Notes: a model not told the origin generated them from the sequence alone. Shown: positions 9,365-19,002, counted from the first letter of the stretch. The stretch is 53,340 bases of DNA from Candidatus Gallimonas merdigallinarum (GCA_904373325.1 CAJFFP010000021.1:1-53340); one strand, 5' to 3'. Numbers and translations: made by a program.

Positions 9365-10228
9365 TTACCAGAGCTCGATAGGGTCGAACCCGAACACCTG
9401 CACGACTTCAAACAGATCGCAGTTCGCAATGTCGCGGGTGGTACATACCGCGCCGCCGTCCGAATCGATATCGTATCCGTAATACCTGAACGCCTGCCAG
9501 ACGAGGTGCGAGCAGTGCGTCTCCTTGGGCGTTTCGCCCTGATCTTTGGGGGAGAGGATCCCGACGGTGATGGAGTAATCGACGCCATGCAGGCGTTCCT
9601 CCGCCGTTGCGGCGATCGCGGCGCGCTCTTCCGCAGTCGCGTCTTTCAGGCGGAGCACCATAAAGTTCGTACCGCTGCGGAACCAATTATATCCGCCGTA
9701 GCTGACGACGCTCGGCGTGCCGAGCGAGACGGATTCGAGCGTATTTCCGCCCTTGCCGTCCACGACGATCGCGGCGTGTCCGTTGCGCCAGCCGAAGGTG
9801 TGGCAGGTCGAGGTGACGAGCACGTCTCCGTCTTGCAGATCGACCATGGGCGCGCGGTAACTGTCCGCAAACACGTCGCGCCGGGTGGTGAAGGCGACCT
9901 GCTGGTGTTCGAGCTCGCCGTCGTAAAAGAGCGCGTCCTGAAAGGTGAGAATGCGCGCGGGGTCGCCTTTCATCTCGTCCAGCGCGCTCCTTCCCAGCCC
10001 CGTCTGCCGATAGAGGAAGTCGTAGTCCTCCTCCGTCCACTCCGCTTTGGCGAGCGTCTCCGAAATGCTCTCCCGCGCATAGGAGGGGAGGGTGCGCGCC
10101 GTCAGATCGACAACGCCGTCCGCAACGGAAAAGAACGCCGCCGCGAACGCAATGAGCAGACTAAGCCCCATTACGACCGCAAGCAGGACGAAACCCGTAA
10201 CTTTGAGTATTTTGCAAAAGATCCGCAC
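9365..10228 (-). CDS. Membrane-anchored permuted NlpC/P60 (YiiX-like) cysteine hydrolase
   Basis: 287 residues from a GTG start. One N-terminal transmembrane helix (about residues 8-33) is followed by an extracytoplasmic domain with GDVLVTS, then NGHAAIVV (His151), and later THCSHLVWQAF (Cys239). His before Cys is the circularly permuted papain order of the YiiX/YebB branch of NlpC/P60 hydrolases. Proteins of this branch act on amide or ester bonds in cell-wall peptides or lipids; the substrate is unknown. The longer ATG start at 10264 lies only two bases from a consensus -10 box and cannot belong to that transcript, whereas the GTG has GGAGGAA six bases upstream, so I chose the GTG. Confidence 0.75.
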   Translation of the reverse strand: MRIFCKILKVTGFVLLAVVMGLSLLIAFAAAFFSVADGVVDLTARTLPSYARESISETLAKAEWTEEDYDFLYRQTGLGRSALDEMKGDPARILTFQDALFYDGELEHQQVAFTTRRDVFADSYRAPMVDLQDGDVLVTSTCHTFGWRNGHAAIVVDGKGGNTLESVSLGTPSVVSYGGYNWFRSGTNFMVLRLKDATAEERAAIAATAEERLHGVDYSITVGILSPKDQGETPKETHCSHLVWQAFRYYGYDIDSDGGAVCTTRDIANCDLFEVVQVFGFDPIELW

Positions 10229-10266
10229 GGCGTTCCTCCGAAAGCGCATTTGTAGAATACCCATTC

Positions 10267-10295
10267 AGTATAACGCATTCGGAGCGGACTGTCAA
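10267..10295 (-). promoter_or_regulatory. Promoter of the YiiX-like gene
   Basis: On the minus strand TTGACA (10295-10290), a 17-base spacer, TATACT (10272-10267). The predicted start site near 10260 places translation at the GTG at 10228 rather than at the upstream ATG. Confidence 0.8.
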
Positions 10296-10370
10296 ATCCG
10301 CGCGCGTGAATTTTGCGTGTGCGCGGCGTTTTTCGGCGGAACTGCCGCAAATCCGCGCCGCAGTTTTGAA

Positions 10371-10449
10371 ATGCCGCGGGTTGCGGAATGCCGCGGGTTG
10401 CGGAATGCCGCGGCTGCAAAATACTGTGGCTGCGGAATGCCGCAGCCAC
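10371..10449. repeat. 17-bp tandem repeats ending in a terminator hairpin
   Basis: Two exact copies of ATGCCGCGGGTTGCGGA (10371-10387, 10388-10404) are followed by degenerate copies. The last forms a perfect 10-bp hairpin, GTGGCTGCGG-AATG-CCGCAGCCAC (10426-10449). It lies just 3' of the minus-strand lipoprotein gene, so the hairpin probably ends that transcript. The rest of the gap to 10295 shows no gene. Confidence 0.7.
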
Positions 10450-10458
10450 GGATACGGT

Positions 10459-11124
10459 TCAGGAGCGGAGCGAATCTTCCCGCCGCGCGAGGACCGCGCC
10501 CGTTTCGCCGTCCAACAGCAGGGAAACGCGCTCCTGCCCGTTCGTGACGGCAAAATAATAGTAGTTTTTGTCCCGGCGGAGCAGGCGGACGCACAGCTCT
10601 CCGCAGAACACGCCGTTTTCCTCCATGCGTTCAAGCGTCTCCCGCTCCGCCTCCACGCCCGCGGCGAGCGCTTCGGAGGGGGTGAGGGTATCTTCGTTCT
10701 TTACCGAAGTCGCGGCGAGCGAATGGGTCGTCTCTCCGTACACGACGCTCACCGTCACGGTGCCTGCGGGGAAGGCGTCCACGCCCTCCGAGAGGGTGTA
10801 GTCGCCGTACGTCGTGCGGAAGGACGCTTCTCCGCCCCAGCGCGCTTCGCCTTCGCCGATATAGATCTCCACGTCGCCCGCGGGCGCGGTCACGGGGGAG
10901 AGCGTCGCCTGCACCGTTTTGGTCATCGGGCAGGGAACGCCGTCGTCGGCGTAGGGGTACTCGCGTTCGACGCACGCGAGCGTGAGGGTGAACTCCTCCG
11001 TCTGCGCAATAAAGAGGTCGCTGCGCACTTCGGAAAGGCGGTCGGAGTAGTCGTAAGGCGCGCACGCCGTGAGGGCGGGCAGCAGGGCGGCGGTTGCAAG
11101 AATGAGAAGCGTACGTTTTTTCAT
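10459..11124 (-). CDS. Putative secreted lipoprotein, unknown function
   Basis: 221 residues. A short type II signal peptide (MKKRTLLILATAALLPALTAC) ends in the lipobox LTAC with Cys21, so the mature protein should be lipid-anchored outside the membrane. The rest is predicted beta-rich and acidic, with Glu/Thr-rich strands (FRTTYGDYTLSEGVD, TVTVSVVYGE) and a C-terminal segment NYYYFAVTNGQERVSLLLDGETG resembling a PepSY or DUF-type beta repeat. I do not recognise the family. No convincing ribosome site precedes the ATG. Confidence 0.7.
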   Translation of the reverse strand: MKKRTLLILATAALLPALTACAPYDYSDRLSEVRSDLFIAQTEEFTLTLACVEREYPYADDGVPCPMTKTVQATLSPVTAPAGDVEIYIGEGEARWGGEASFRTTYGDYTLSEGVDAFPAGTVTVSVVYGETTHSLAATSVKNEDTLTPSEALAAGVEAERETLERMEENGVFCGELCVRLLRRDKNYYYFAVTNGQERVSLLLDGETGAVLARREDSLRS

Positions 11125-11188
11125 GGTATTATGAATATGTTTTTCCGCGCGGCGGCATGACTTTTCACGACTTTTTTCCGCAATACGG

Positions 11189-11217
11189 TTGCATTTTTCC
11201 CGCGCGTATGATAAAAT
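11189..11217 (+). promoter_or_regulatory. Promoter ahead of the small membrane protein and guaB
   Basis: TTGCAT (11189-11194), 17 bases, TAAAAT (11212-11217), 45 bases upstream of the ATG at 11263. Confidence 0.65.
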
Positions 11218-11262
11218 AACTTAAATCGCGCGGCGGGTCGCCTGCCGCCGTATGAACACGCT

Positions 11263-13342
<2,080 letters not shown>

Positions 13343-13357
13343 CAAAGCAAATTCCGG

Positions 13358-13382
13358 AAACGCCCGTTCGGGCGTTTTCGTT
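13358..13382 (+). terminator. Intrinsic terminator after guaB
   Basis: AAACGCCCG-TT-CGGGCGTTTT followed by CGTT, just 16 bases after the guaB stop. guaA is 30 bases further on, so read-through may set the guaB:guaA ratio. Confidence 0.75.
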
Positions 13383-13412
13383 CATATGACTTGTTTTTAA
13401 GGAAATACGTTT

Positions 13413-14948
13413 ATGCAGCATGAAAGAGTGCTCGTCCTCGATTTCGGCGGGCAGTATAACCAGCTCATCGCGCGCCGCGTGCGCGATCTGAACGTCTATT
13501 GCGATTTAAAACCCTGCGATATGACCGTTGAGGAGATCAAAGCGTACAATCCCATCGGCATCATTTTTACGGGCGGACCGAACAGCGTGTACGACCCCGC
13601 GTCTCCGCATATCGACGAGGCGGTCCTGTCGCTCGGCATTCCCGTGCTCGGCATCTGCTACGGCTGTCAGCTCATCGCCTATACGCTGGGCGGCAAGGTG
13701 GAGCACGCCGCGCAGAGCGAATACGGCAAGAGAGAATTTTCCTTCGTCAGGGAAAACCTGCTCTCCGTCGGAATCCCGAGAACGAGCGTCTGCTGGATGA
13801 GCCACACCGACCACGTCACCGAAGTTCCGCAGGGGTTTGAGATCCTTGCGTCCACGGAGAGCTGCCCCGTCACCGTCTACGGCAGCGCGGAAAAACGCGT
13901 CTACGGCGTGCAGTTCCACCCCGAGGTCGTCCATTCGGAGTACGGCAACGAGATCCTCAAAAACTTCCTCTACAACGTGTGCGGCGCGAAGGGCGATTGG
14001 ACGATGTCCAACTTCGTCGCCGAGCAGGTCGCGTCCCTCAAAGCCAAGATCGGCGATAAAAAGGTGCTGTGCGCCATGTCGGGCGGCGTGGATTCCGCCG
14101 TCGCCGCAACGCTCGTCCACCGCGCCGTCGGCGACCGGCTCGTCTGCGTGTTCGTCGATCACGGACTGCTGCGGAAGGGCGAATCGGAAGAGGTCATGGA
14201 CGTTTTCAAGGGAAAACTCGGCATGAACCTCATCCGCGCGGACGCGGGCGAACGTTTCCTCACCAAATTGGAGGGCGTCTCCGAACCCGAGCAGAAGCGC
14301 AAGATCATCGGCGCGGAGTTCATCAAGGTGTTTGAAGCCGAGGCAAAGAAGATCGGCGCGGTCGATTTCCTCGTACAGGGGACGATCTACCCCGACGTCA
14401 TCGAGAGCGGAAAGGATAAGAGCGCCGTCATCAAATCGCACCACAACGTGGGCGGGCTTCCCTCCGTCGTCGATTTTAAGGAGATCGTCGAGCCGCTCCG
14501 CGACCTCTTCAAAGACGAGGTGCGCCGCGTCGGAACGGAGCTGGGGCTTCCCGATTCCGTCGTACAGCGTCAGCCCTTCCCGGGACCCGGGCTTGCCATC
14601 CGCATCATGGGCGAAGTCACGCGCGAAAAGCTGCAAACGCTGCGCGACGCCGACTATATTTTCCGCGAGGAGATCGCAAAAGCGGGATTAAACCGAGAGA
14701 TCTGGCAGTATTTTGCCGTCATCACCAATTCCAAAACGGTGGGCGTGCAGGGCGATTTCCGCACCTACGAGAACGTGATCGCGCTCCGCGCCGTCACGAG
14801 CGTGGACGCCATGACCGCCGATTGGGCGCGCATTCCGTACGACGTGTTGGAGAAGATTTCCAACCGCATCACGAACGAAGTGCCGCACGCCAACCGCATC
14901 GTGTACGACATTACCTCCAAACCGCCGGCAACCATCGAATGGGAGTGA
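13413..14948 (+). CDS. guaA: GMP synthase (glutamine-hydrolysing), full length
   Basis: 511 residues with all three domains. A class I glutamine amidotransferase has its nucleophile in GICYGCQ (Cys near residue 83) and the triad His-x-Glu in FHPEVVHS. The N-type ATP pyrophosphatase has the P-loop SGGVDSAVA near residue 225. The dimerisation domain ends in the conserved KPPATIEWE. It aminates XMP to GMP. It follows guaB directly. PMH copy 3 begins four bases after the stop codon. Confidence 0.97.
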   Translation: MQHERVLVLDFGGQYNQLIARRVRDLNVYCDLKPCDMTVEEIKAYNPIGIIFTGGPNSVYDPASPHIDEAVLSLGIPVLGICYGCQLIAYTLGGKVEHAAQSEYGKREFSFVRENLLSVGIPRTSVCWMSHTDHVTEVPQGFEILASTESCPVTVYGSAEKRVYGVQFHPEVVHSEYGNEILKNFLYNVCGAKGDWTMSNFVAEQVASLKAKIGDKKVLCAMSGGVDSAVAATLVHRAVGDRLVCVFVDHGLLRKGESEEVMDVFKGKLGMNLIRADAGERFLTKLEGVSEPEQKRKIIGAEFIKVFEAEAKKIGAVDFLVQGTIYPDVIESGKDKSAVIKSHHNVGGLPSVVDFKEIVEPLRDLFKDEVRRVGTELGLPDSVVQRQPFPGPGLAIRIMGEVTREKLQTLRDADYIFREEIAKAGLNREIWQYFAVITNSKTVGVQGDFRTYENVIALRAVTSVDAMTADWARIPYDVLEKISNRITNEVPHANRIVYDITSKPPATIEWE

Positions 14949-14952
14949 AAGG

Positions 14953-15311
14953 TTCACGAATTTCTTTTTGAACTGACAAAAAGAAATTCCGTGATTTTTT
15001 AGAGAAACCCAACGTTCGCCATTGGCTCTGCGTTCGGTTTCTCTCGACAGCGCGCAAGTGGCAACATTTTGGCGCGCGCTGCCTCACTCTTCCGCAAAAG
15101 CCGTGCAAGCGGCAAATTGAGGTGAGCGCGTACGTTATGCTGACAGCCCCTGTGGGGCTTCGGCGTATGCGCGAACTAAGAAATTGCCATTTCAGCGGCA
15201 ATTTCGTGACCGAGACGGCACACTACCTTGGTGCCGTCGAGAGCAAAAGGCATAACGCAGTGACGCCTTTTGCAACAGGTTTTATAGCGGGTTCACGAAT
15301 TTCTTTTTAAA
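14953..15311 (+). repeat. PMH structured repeat, copy 3 (proximal and distal halves)
   Basis: Starts four bases after the guaA stop. Stem 1: GAATTTCTTTTT/AAAAAGAAATTC around loop GAACTGAC. Stem 2: AGAGAAACC..AACG/CGTT..GGTTTCTCT. Stem 3: AGCGCGC/GCGCGCT. Stem 4: GCCG/CGGC followed by AAATTGAGG. Distal half: GCGCGTACG/CGTATGCGC enclosing AGCCCC/GGGGCT, then the linker GAACTAAG, then GAAATTGCC/GGCAATTTC, ACGGCAC/GTGCCGT and GCAAAAGGC/GCCTTTTGC. It closes with a second left end (GGTTCACGAATTTC) at about 15290. This is the whole of the 386-base gap before the second GMP synthase gene; no protein is supported. Confidence 0.85.
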
Positions 15312-15334
15312 CAATATCACATAAGGAGAGAGCT

Positions 15335-16312
15335 ATGAGCAACAAGAGACCGGAAACCATGGAACGTATCGCGACGCCCGCGCTTGCGGAGGCGTTCATC
15401 GACGAGCAGATCAAGGCGATCAGGGCGCAGGTGGGGGAGAAAAAAGTTCTTCTCGCGCTCTCGGGCGGGGTGGATTCCTCCGTCGTCGCCGCGCTGCTCA
15501 TCAAGGCGATCGGCAAAAACCTCGTGTGCGTACACGTCAATCACGGACTTCTGAGAAAGGGCGAGCCCGAGCAGGTCGTGGAGGTGTTCCGCGGACAGAT
15601 GGACGCCAACCTCGTCTACGTGGACGCGGTCGACCGCTTTCTCGATAAACTTGCGGGCGTTTCCGAGCCCGAACAGAAGCGCAAGATCATCGGCGCGGAG
15701 TTTATCCGCGTGTTTGAAGAGGAGGCGCGCAAGCAGGAAGGCATCGAGTTTCTGGCGCAGGGAACGATCTATCCCGACATTTTGGAGAGCGGTCCCGTCA
15801 AGGCGCATCACAACGTGGGCGGACTTCCCGACGATCTCCGATTCGAGCTTGTCGAACCCCTGAAATTCCTGTTCAAAGACGAAGTCCGCGTCGTCGGCAA
15901 GGCGTTGGGTCTGCCCGATAACATGGTGTACCGTCAGCCCTTCCCCGGTCCCGGGCTGGGCGTGCGCTGCCTCGGCGCGATCACGCGCGACAGATTGGAA
16001 GCCGTGCGCGAGTCGGACGCGATCCTGCGCGAAGAGTTTGCAAAGAACGGTCTGGAAGGGAAGGTGTGGCAGTACTTTACCGTCGTGCCCGATTTCAAAT
16101 CGGTCGGCGTGAAGGACGGGAAGCGTTCCTTCGAGTATCCCGTTATTCTGCGCGCCGTCAACACCAAGGACGCCATGACCGCAACGGTCGAGGATGTGCC
16201 GTTCGCGCTGTTGCAGCAAATTACGGAGCGCATCACGCACGAGGTGAAGGGCGTCAACCGCGTTCTCTACGATCTCACCCCCAAGCCCACGGGTACGATC
16301 GAGTGGGAGTAA
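15335..16312 (+). CDS. Stand-alone GMP synthase ATP-pyrophosphatase subunit paralogue
   Basis: 325 residues corresponding to the C-terminal two thirds of GuaA. The P-loop SGGVDSSVV is near residue 44, the signature [15 protein letters not shown] and the FPGPGL motif are intact, and the dimerisation domain ends TPKPTGTIEWE. There is no amidotransferase domain. This is the architecture of the two-subunit GMP synthases of many archaea (GuaAb), which need a separate glutaminase or free ammonia. It lies directly after a complete guaA and differs clearly from it, so it is a diverged paralogue. It has a strong AAGGAG site, so it is probably expressed. Amination of XMP is the likely reaction; another nucleotide is possible. 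Confidence 0.85.
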   Translation: MSNKRPETMERIATPALAEAFIDEQIKAIRAQVGEKKVLLALSGGVDSSVVAALLIKAIGKNLVCVHVNHGLLRKGEPEQVVEVFRGQMDANLVYVDAVDRFLDKLAGVSEPEQKRKIIGAEFIRVFEEEARKQEGIEFLAQGTIYPDILESGPVKAHHNVGGLPDDLRFELVEPLKFLFKDEVRVVGKALGLPDNMVYRQPFPGPGLGVRCLGAITRDRLEAVRESDAILREEFAKNGLEGKVWQYFTVVPDFKSVGVKDGKRSFEYPVILRAVNTKDAMTATVEDVPFALLQQITERITHEVKGVNRVLYDLTPKPTGTIEWE

Positions 16313-16317
16313 AATAA

Positions 16318-16656
16318 TTCACACTTTTTTCCGCGAACTGACGTCGTCGCGGCGGAGCGCACCCTGCGGGCGGTTCGGCTGCGCCGAACGCCGCGCTTAA
16401 AACGCTCGCCGCTCCTCTTCGCAAAAAATCTTTCTGCGCGAAATCTTTTTTGCGAGTGCTGTGGTATGAGAATGTCGTGATTTTGAGAGACAACCCGCGG
16501 ATATGCCTGCGGCTGACCGCGTGTTTTCTCTCTGCGGCGCAATCGCAACAGTATAGCTGCGCCGCATTCACTCTTTCGTCGTAAGCGCAGGTATGCGCAA
16601 ATTGAGTACCGCAGCGCAAAAGCGTGGTTTTGCTCGCGGACATGATTTATAGCAGG
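16318..16656 (+). repeat. PMH structured repeat, copy 4, with nested 99-bp module in stem 1
   Basis: Begins five bases after the preceding stop codon with TTCACACTTTTTTCCGCGAA. The expected closing arm of stem 1 is displaced by a GC-rich insert (16340-16438 and flank). The family linker GTCGTGATTTTGAGAGAC then resumes. Stem 2: AGAGACAACCCGCGG/CCGCGTGTTTTCTCT. Stem 3: TGCGGCGCA/TGCGCCGCA around GCAACAGTATAGC. Stem 4: GCGCA/TGCGC followed by AAATTGAG. It ends with a GCAAAA/TTTTGC hairpin and TTTATAGCAGG, abutting copy 5. Confidence 0.85.
16340..16438 (+). repeat. 99-bp direct repeat, first copy
   Basis: Appears identical to 16679-16777. It contains a strong hairpin around GCGGTTCGGC-TGC-GCCGAACGCCGC inside a longer imperfect stem (GCGGCGGAGCG with CGCTCGCCGC). 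Homology continues with a 13-base indel and a few substitutions up to the CGTGATTTT linker. Confidence 0.9.
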
Positions 16657-16955
16657 TCCACACTTTTTCTTTCAAACAGACGTCGTCGCGGCGGAGCGCA
16701 CCCTGCGGGCGGTTCGGCTGCGCCGAACGCCGCGCTTAAAACGCTCGCCGCTCCTCTTCGCAAAAAATCTTTCTGCGGCGAGTGCTGCGGTACGACAATG
16801 TCGTGATTTTAAGAGACAACCCGCGGGTACATTGTTGTTCCCTGCCTTCCCCCTTGGGGGAAGGTGTCTGCAAAGCAGACGGATGAGGGGCAATCGTTTG
16901 ATGTTATCTGTTGGTTTTGTCTCAACTCTTTTTTCCGTGTACTGACGCAGGAGAT
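16657..16955 (+). repeat. PMH structured repeat, copy 5, with two nested modules
   Basis: Left end TCCACACTTTTTCTTTCA (one base off TTCAC) directly after copy 4. The 99-bp module follows, then the linker GTCGTGATTTTAAGAGAC. Inside the stem-2 loop is a second nested module: hairpins CCTTCCCCC-TT-GGGGGAAGG (16845-16864) and GTCTGC-AAA-GCAGAC (16866-16880). GGTTTTGTCTC near 16917 closes stem 2. A further left-end-like stretch, CAACTCTTTTTTCCG with ACTGAC, follows. No gene is present between 16313 and 17026. Confidence 0.75.
16679..16777 (+). repeat. 99-bp direct repeat, second copy
   Basis: Second copy of the module at 16340-16438, 339 bp downstream in the same orientation and in the same position relative to the PMH left end. 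Confidence 0.9.
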
Positions 16956-16978
16956 ATGAAACGATATTTCGGAACGAT

Positions 16979-17007
16979 GCGCGCCGCGGGAGCCTCCCGC
17001 GGCGCGC
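16979..17007 (+). promoter_or_regulatory. Leader hairpin before the Nim-like gene
   Basis: A 13-bp perfect stem (GCGCGCCGCGGGA/TCCCGCGGCGCGC), then AAAACAAAAGGAGAAC and the start codon at 17027. It may be the terminator of the upstream repeat region or a stabilising leader stem. No clear promoter is seen between it and the gene. Confidence 0.5.
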
Positions 17008-17026
17008 AAAACAAAAGGAGAACATT

Positions 17027-17491
17027 ATGCGCAGACATGACCGCGAGACGAGCTATGAAGAGGCGGTGACTATTTTGCGCGGCTGTCCGTTCGCGACGGT
17101 CGCCTTTCACGGCGGGAAATATCCTTACGCCGTGCCCATGCACTTCGGCGTTGCGGAAGAAAACGGCGCGCTCGTACTCTATTTCCACGGCGCGAAAGAG
17201 GGGAAAAAACTCGGTCTTCTCGCCGAAAACAGCCGCGTTGCCTTTTCGGCAGTCAGGTTCTGCGAGAACGTTCCGCCGAAAAACGGCATCGCCTGCACCG
17301 CCACGGCGCGGTTTGAGAGCGTGTTCGGCGAAGGGGAGCTGTCTCCCGTTTCAGGAGAAGATGCGGAGCGCGGACTTCGCGTCCTGCTCGCGCAGAACGG
17401 CATGGAAGGGGAGATCCCGCCCGCCGCGCTTGCGAAAACCTGCGTTCTCAGGCTTTCCGTCAGCTCGCTTACGGGAAAAAGACACGAATGA
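17027..17491 (+). CDS. Pyridoxamine 5'-phosphate oxidase-like (NimA-type) flavoprotein
   Basis: 154 residues, the split-barrel FMN-binding fold of the nitroimidazole-resistance (NimA/YkzC) group. It shows the N-terminal helix SYEEAVTILRGCPFATVAF, the strand KYPYAVPMHFGVAEENG, YFHGAKEGKKLGLLAENSRVAFSAV, and a C-terminal LRLSVSSLTGKRHE. NimA proteins reduce 5-nitroimidazoles to amines in Bacteroides, but most clostridial members are of unknown substrate, so a resistance role is not implied. It is a single gene with an AAAGGAG site, closed by a hairpin three bases after its stop. Confidence 0.85.
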   Translation: MRRHDRETSYEEAVTILRGCPFATVAFHGGKYPYAVPMHFGVAEENGALVLYFHGAKEGKKLGLLAENSRVAFSAVRFCENVPPKNGIACTATARFESVFGEGELSPVSGEDAERGLRVLLAQNGMEGEIPPAALAKTCVLRLSVSSLTGKRHE

Positions 17492-17493
17492 CC

Positions 17494-17527
17494 AACCGCG
17501 CGCCGCGAATTTTCGCGGCGCGCGGTT
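17494..17527 (+). terminator. Hairpin after the Nim-like gene
   Basis: AACCGCGCGCCGCGAA pairs with TTCGCGGCGCGCGGTT around TT. There is no long T run, so it may be an mRNA 3' end stabiliser rather than a full terminator. Confidence 0.65.
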
Positions 17528-17641
17528 GTGCCTCGGACCAGTCGCGGGCACAAGCAATATAATAAATGAATATATATTCATACTTTTTATAGTTATGGAA
17601 CGAAAAATGAAAAAAATCCATGAAAATATCAAAAATGGGGG

Positions 17642-17669
17642 TTGACGAACGGCGAGGATGTGGTATAAT
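17642..17669 (+). promoter_or_regulatory. Promoter of the iron alcohol dehydrogenase
   Basis: TTGACG (17642-17647), 16 bases, TATAAT (17664-17669), about 58 bases ahead of the ATG, with AAGGAG at 17714. Confidence 0.85.
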
Positions 17670-17727
17670 AGACAGGAGATAAAGTGAACGGGTTGCGTTC
17701 ACAAAAATATGTTAAGGAGTTTTTATT

Positions 17728-18945
17728 ATGGCAAGGTTTACGTTACCCAGAGACCTCTATCACGGCAAGGGCGCGCTCGAAGCGCTCAAAACGCTGAAAG
17801 GTAAGAAGGCGATCATCTGCGTCGGCGGCGGCTCGATGAAGAAATTCGGCTTCCTCGATAAGGCGGTCTCCTACCTCAAAGAGGCAGGCATGGAAGTACA
17901 GCTCTTCGAGGGCATCGAACCCGATCCCTCCGTCGAAACGGTCATGAAGGGCGCGCAGGCGATGCTCGATTTCGGACCCGACTGGATCATCGCGATGGGC
18001 GGCGGTTCTCCCATCGACGCCGCAAAGGCAATGTGGATCAAGTACGAGTATCCCGACATCACCTTTGAAGATATGTGCAAGGTGTTCGGCATCCCCGAAC
18101 TGAGAAAGAAGGCGAAGTTCTGCGCCATCTCCTCCACGAGCGGCACGGCGACGGAAGTCACGGCGTTCTCCATCATCACCGACTACCAGAAGGGTATCAA
18201 ATACCCGATCGCAGACTTCGAGATCACGCCCGACGTCGCGATCGTCGACCCCGACCTCGCCGAGACGATGCCCAAGAAGCTCGTTGCGCACACGGGTATG
18301 GACGCAATGACGCACGCGATCGAGGCGTATGTCTCCACCGCGAACTGCGATTATACCGATCCTCTGGCGATCTTCGCGATCAAGATGATCCAGAACGACC
18401 TTGTCGATTCCTATAACGGCGACATGGCAAAGCGCGACAGCATGCACAACGCGCAGTGCCTTGCGGGTATGGCGTTCTCCAACGCGCTGCTCGGCATCGT
18501 GCACTCCATGGCGCACAAGACGGGCGCGGCGTTTGCGGACTACGGCGCGCACATTATTCACGGCGCGGCAAACGCAATGTATCTGCCCAAGGTCATCGCG
18601 TTCAACGCGAAGGATCCCACTGCGAAGAAGCGTTACGGCGTCATCGCGGACTACATGGGTCTCGGCGGCAAGAACGACGATGAGAAGGTCGCGCTCCTCA
18701 TCAAGTACCTGCGCAAGATGAACGACGACCTGAACATCCCTCACTGCATCAAGAACTACGGTGCGGACAGCTATCCCTGCGAGCAGGGCTTCGTTCCCGA
18801 AGACGTGTTCCTTGCAAGACTGCACGACATCGCGGTCAACGCGATCGGCGACGCCTGCACGGGTTCCAATCCTCGTCAGCCTTCCGTCGAAGAGATGGAG
18901 AAGCTGTTGAAGTGCTGCTACTACGATACGGAAGTCGATTTCTGA
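17728..18945 (+). CDS. Iron-containing alcohol dehydrogenase
   Basis: 405 residues of the group III (Fe-ADH) fold. The dinucleotide-binding part contains ICVGGGSMKKFG and MGGGSPIDAAKAM. The metal ligands lie in KLVAHTGMDAMTHAIEAYVS (Asp and His) and GIVHSMAHKTGAAF with HGAANAMYLP (two His). It most resembles NAD(P)H-dependent butanol or 1,3-propanediol type dehydrogenases that reduce fermentation aldehydes; the substrate is not decidable from sequence. Codon use is strongly biased, and it has its own good promoter and terminator, which fits a highly expressed single gene. Confidence 0.93.
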   Translation: MARFTLPRDLYHGKGALEALKTLKGKKAIICVGGGSMKKFGFLDKAVSYLKEAGMEVQLFEGIEPDPSVETVMKGAQAMLDFGPDWIIAMGGGSPIDAAKAMWIKYEYPDITFEDMCKVFGIPELRKKAKFCAISSTSGTATEVTAFSIITDYQKGIKYPIADFEITPDVAIVDPDLAETMPKKLVAHTGMDAMTHAIEAYVSTANCDYTDPLAIFAIKMIQNDLVDSYNGDMAKRDSMHNAQCLAGMAFSNALLGIVHSMAHKTGAAFADYGAHIIHGAANAMYLPKVIAFNAKDPTAKKRYGVIADYMGLGGKNDDEKVALLIKYLRKMNDDLNIPHCIKNYGADSYPCEQGFVPEDVFLARLHDIAVNAIGDACTGSNPRQPSVEEMEKLLKCCYYDTEVDF

Positions 18946-18958
18946 TAGAAGACTTGAA

Positions 18959-18988
18959 AAATCCCGCGCGTTCGCGCGGGATTTTTTG
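18959..18988 (+). terminator. Intrinsic terminator of the alcohol dehydrogenase
   Basis: AATCCCGCGCG-TT-CGCGCGGGATTTTTT: a 9-bp stem followed by six T. Confidence 0.92.
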
Positions 18989-19002
18989 ATGGCGTACAGA
19001 AA

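Noticed and set aside
10226-10264. ATG at 10264 as start of the YiiX-like gene
   Set aside because: It lies two bases from a consensus -10 box; the GTG at 10228 has a good ribosome site.
11161-11182. Another PMH left end (TTCACGACTTTTTTCCGC)
   Set aside because: It resembles the left end, but no pairing arm or linker follows, and it is not next to a stop codon in sense. Too short to call.
15122-15310. Short frames within PMH repeats (also 16267-16806, 41385-41624)
   Set aside because: They follow the hairpins, differ between copies in frame and have no ribosome sites.
14953-15311. Purine-type riboswitch between the two GMP synthase genes
   Set aside because: The gap is fully explained by PMH modules that also occur beside unrelated genes.
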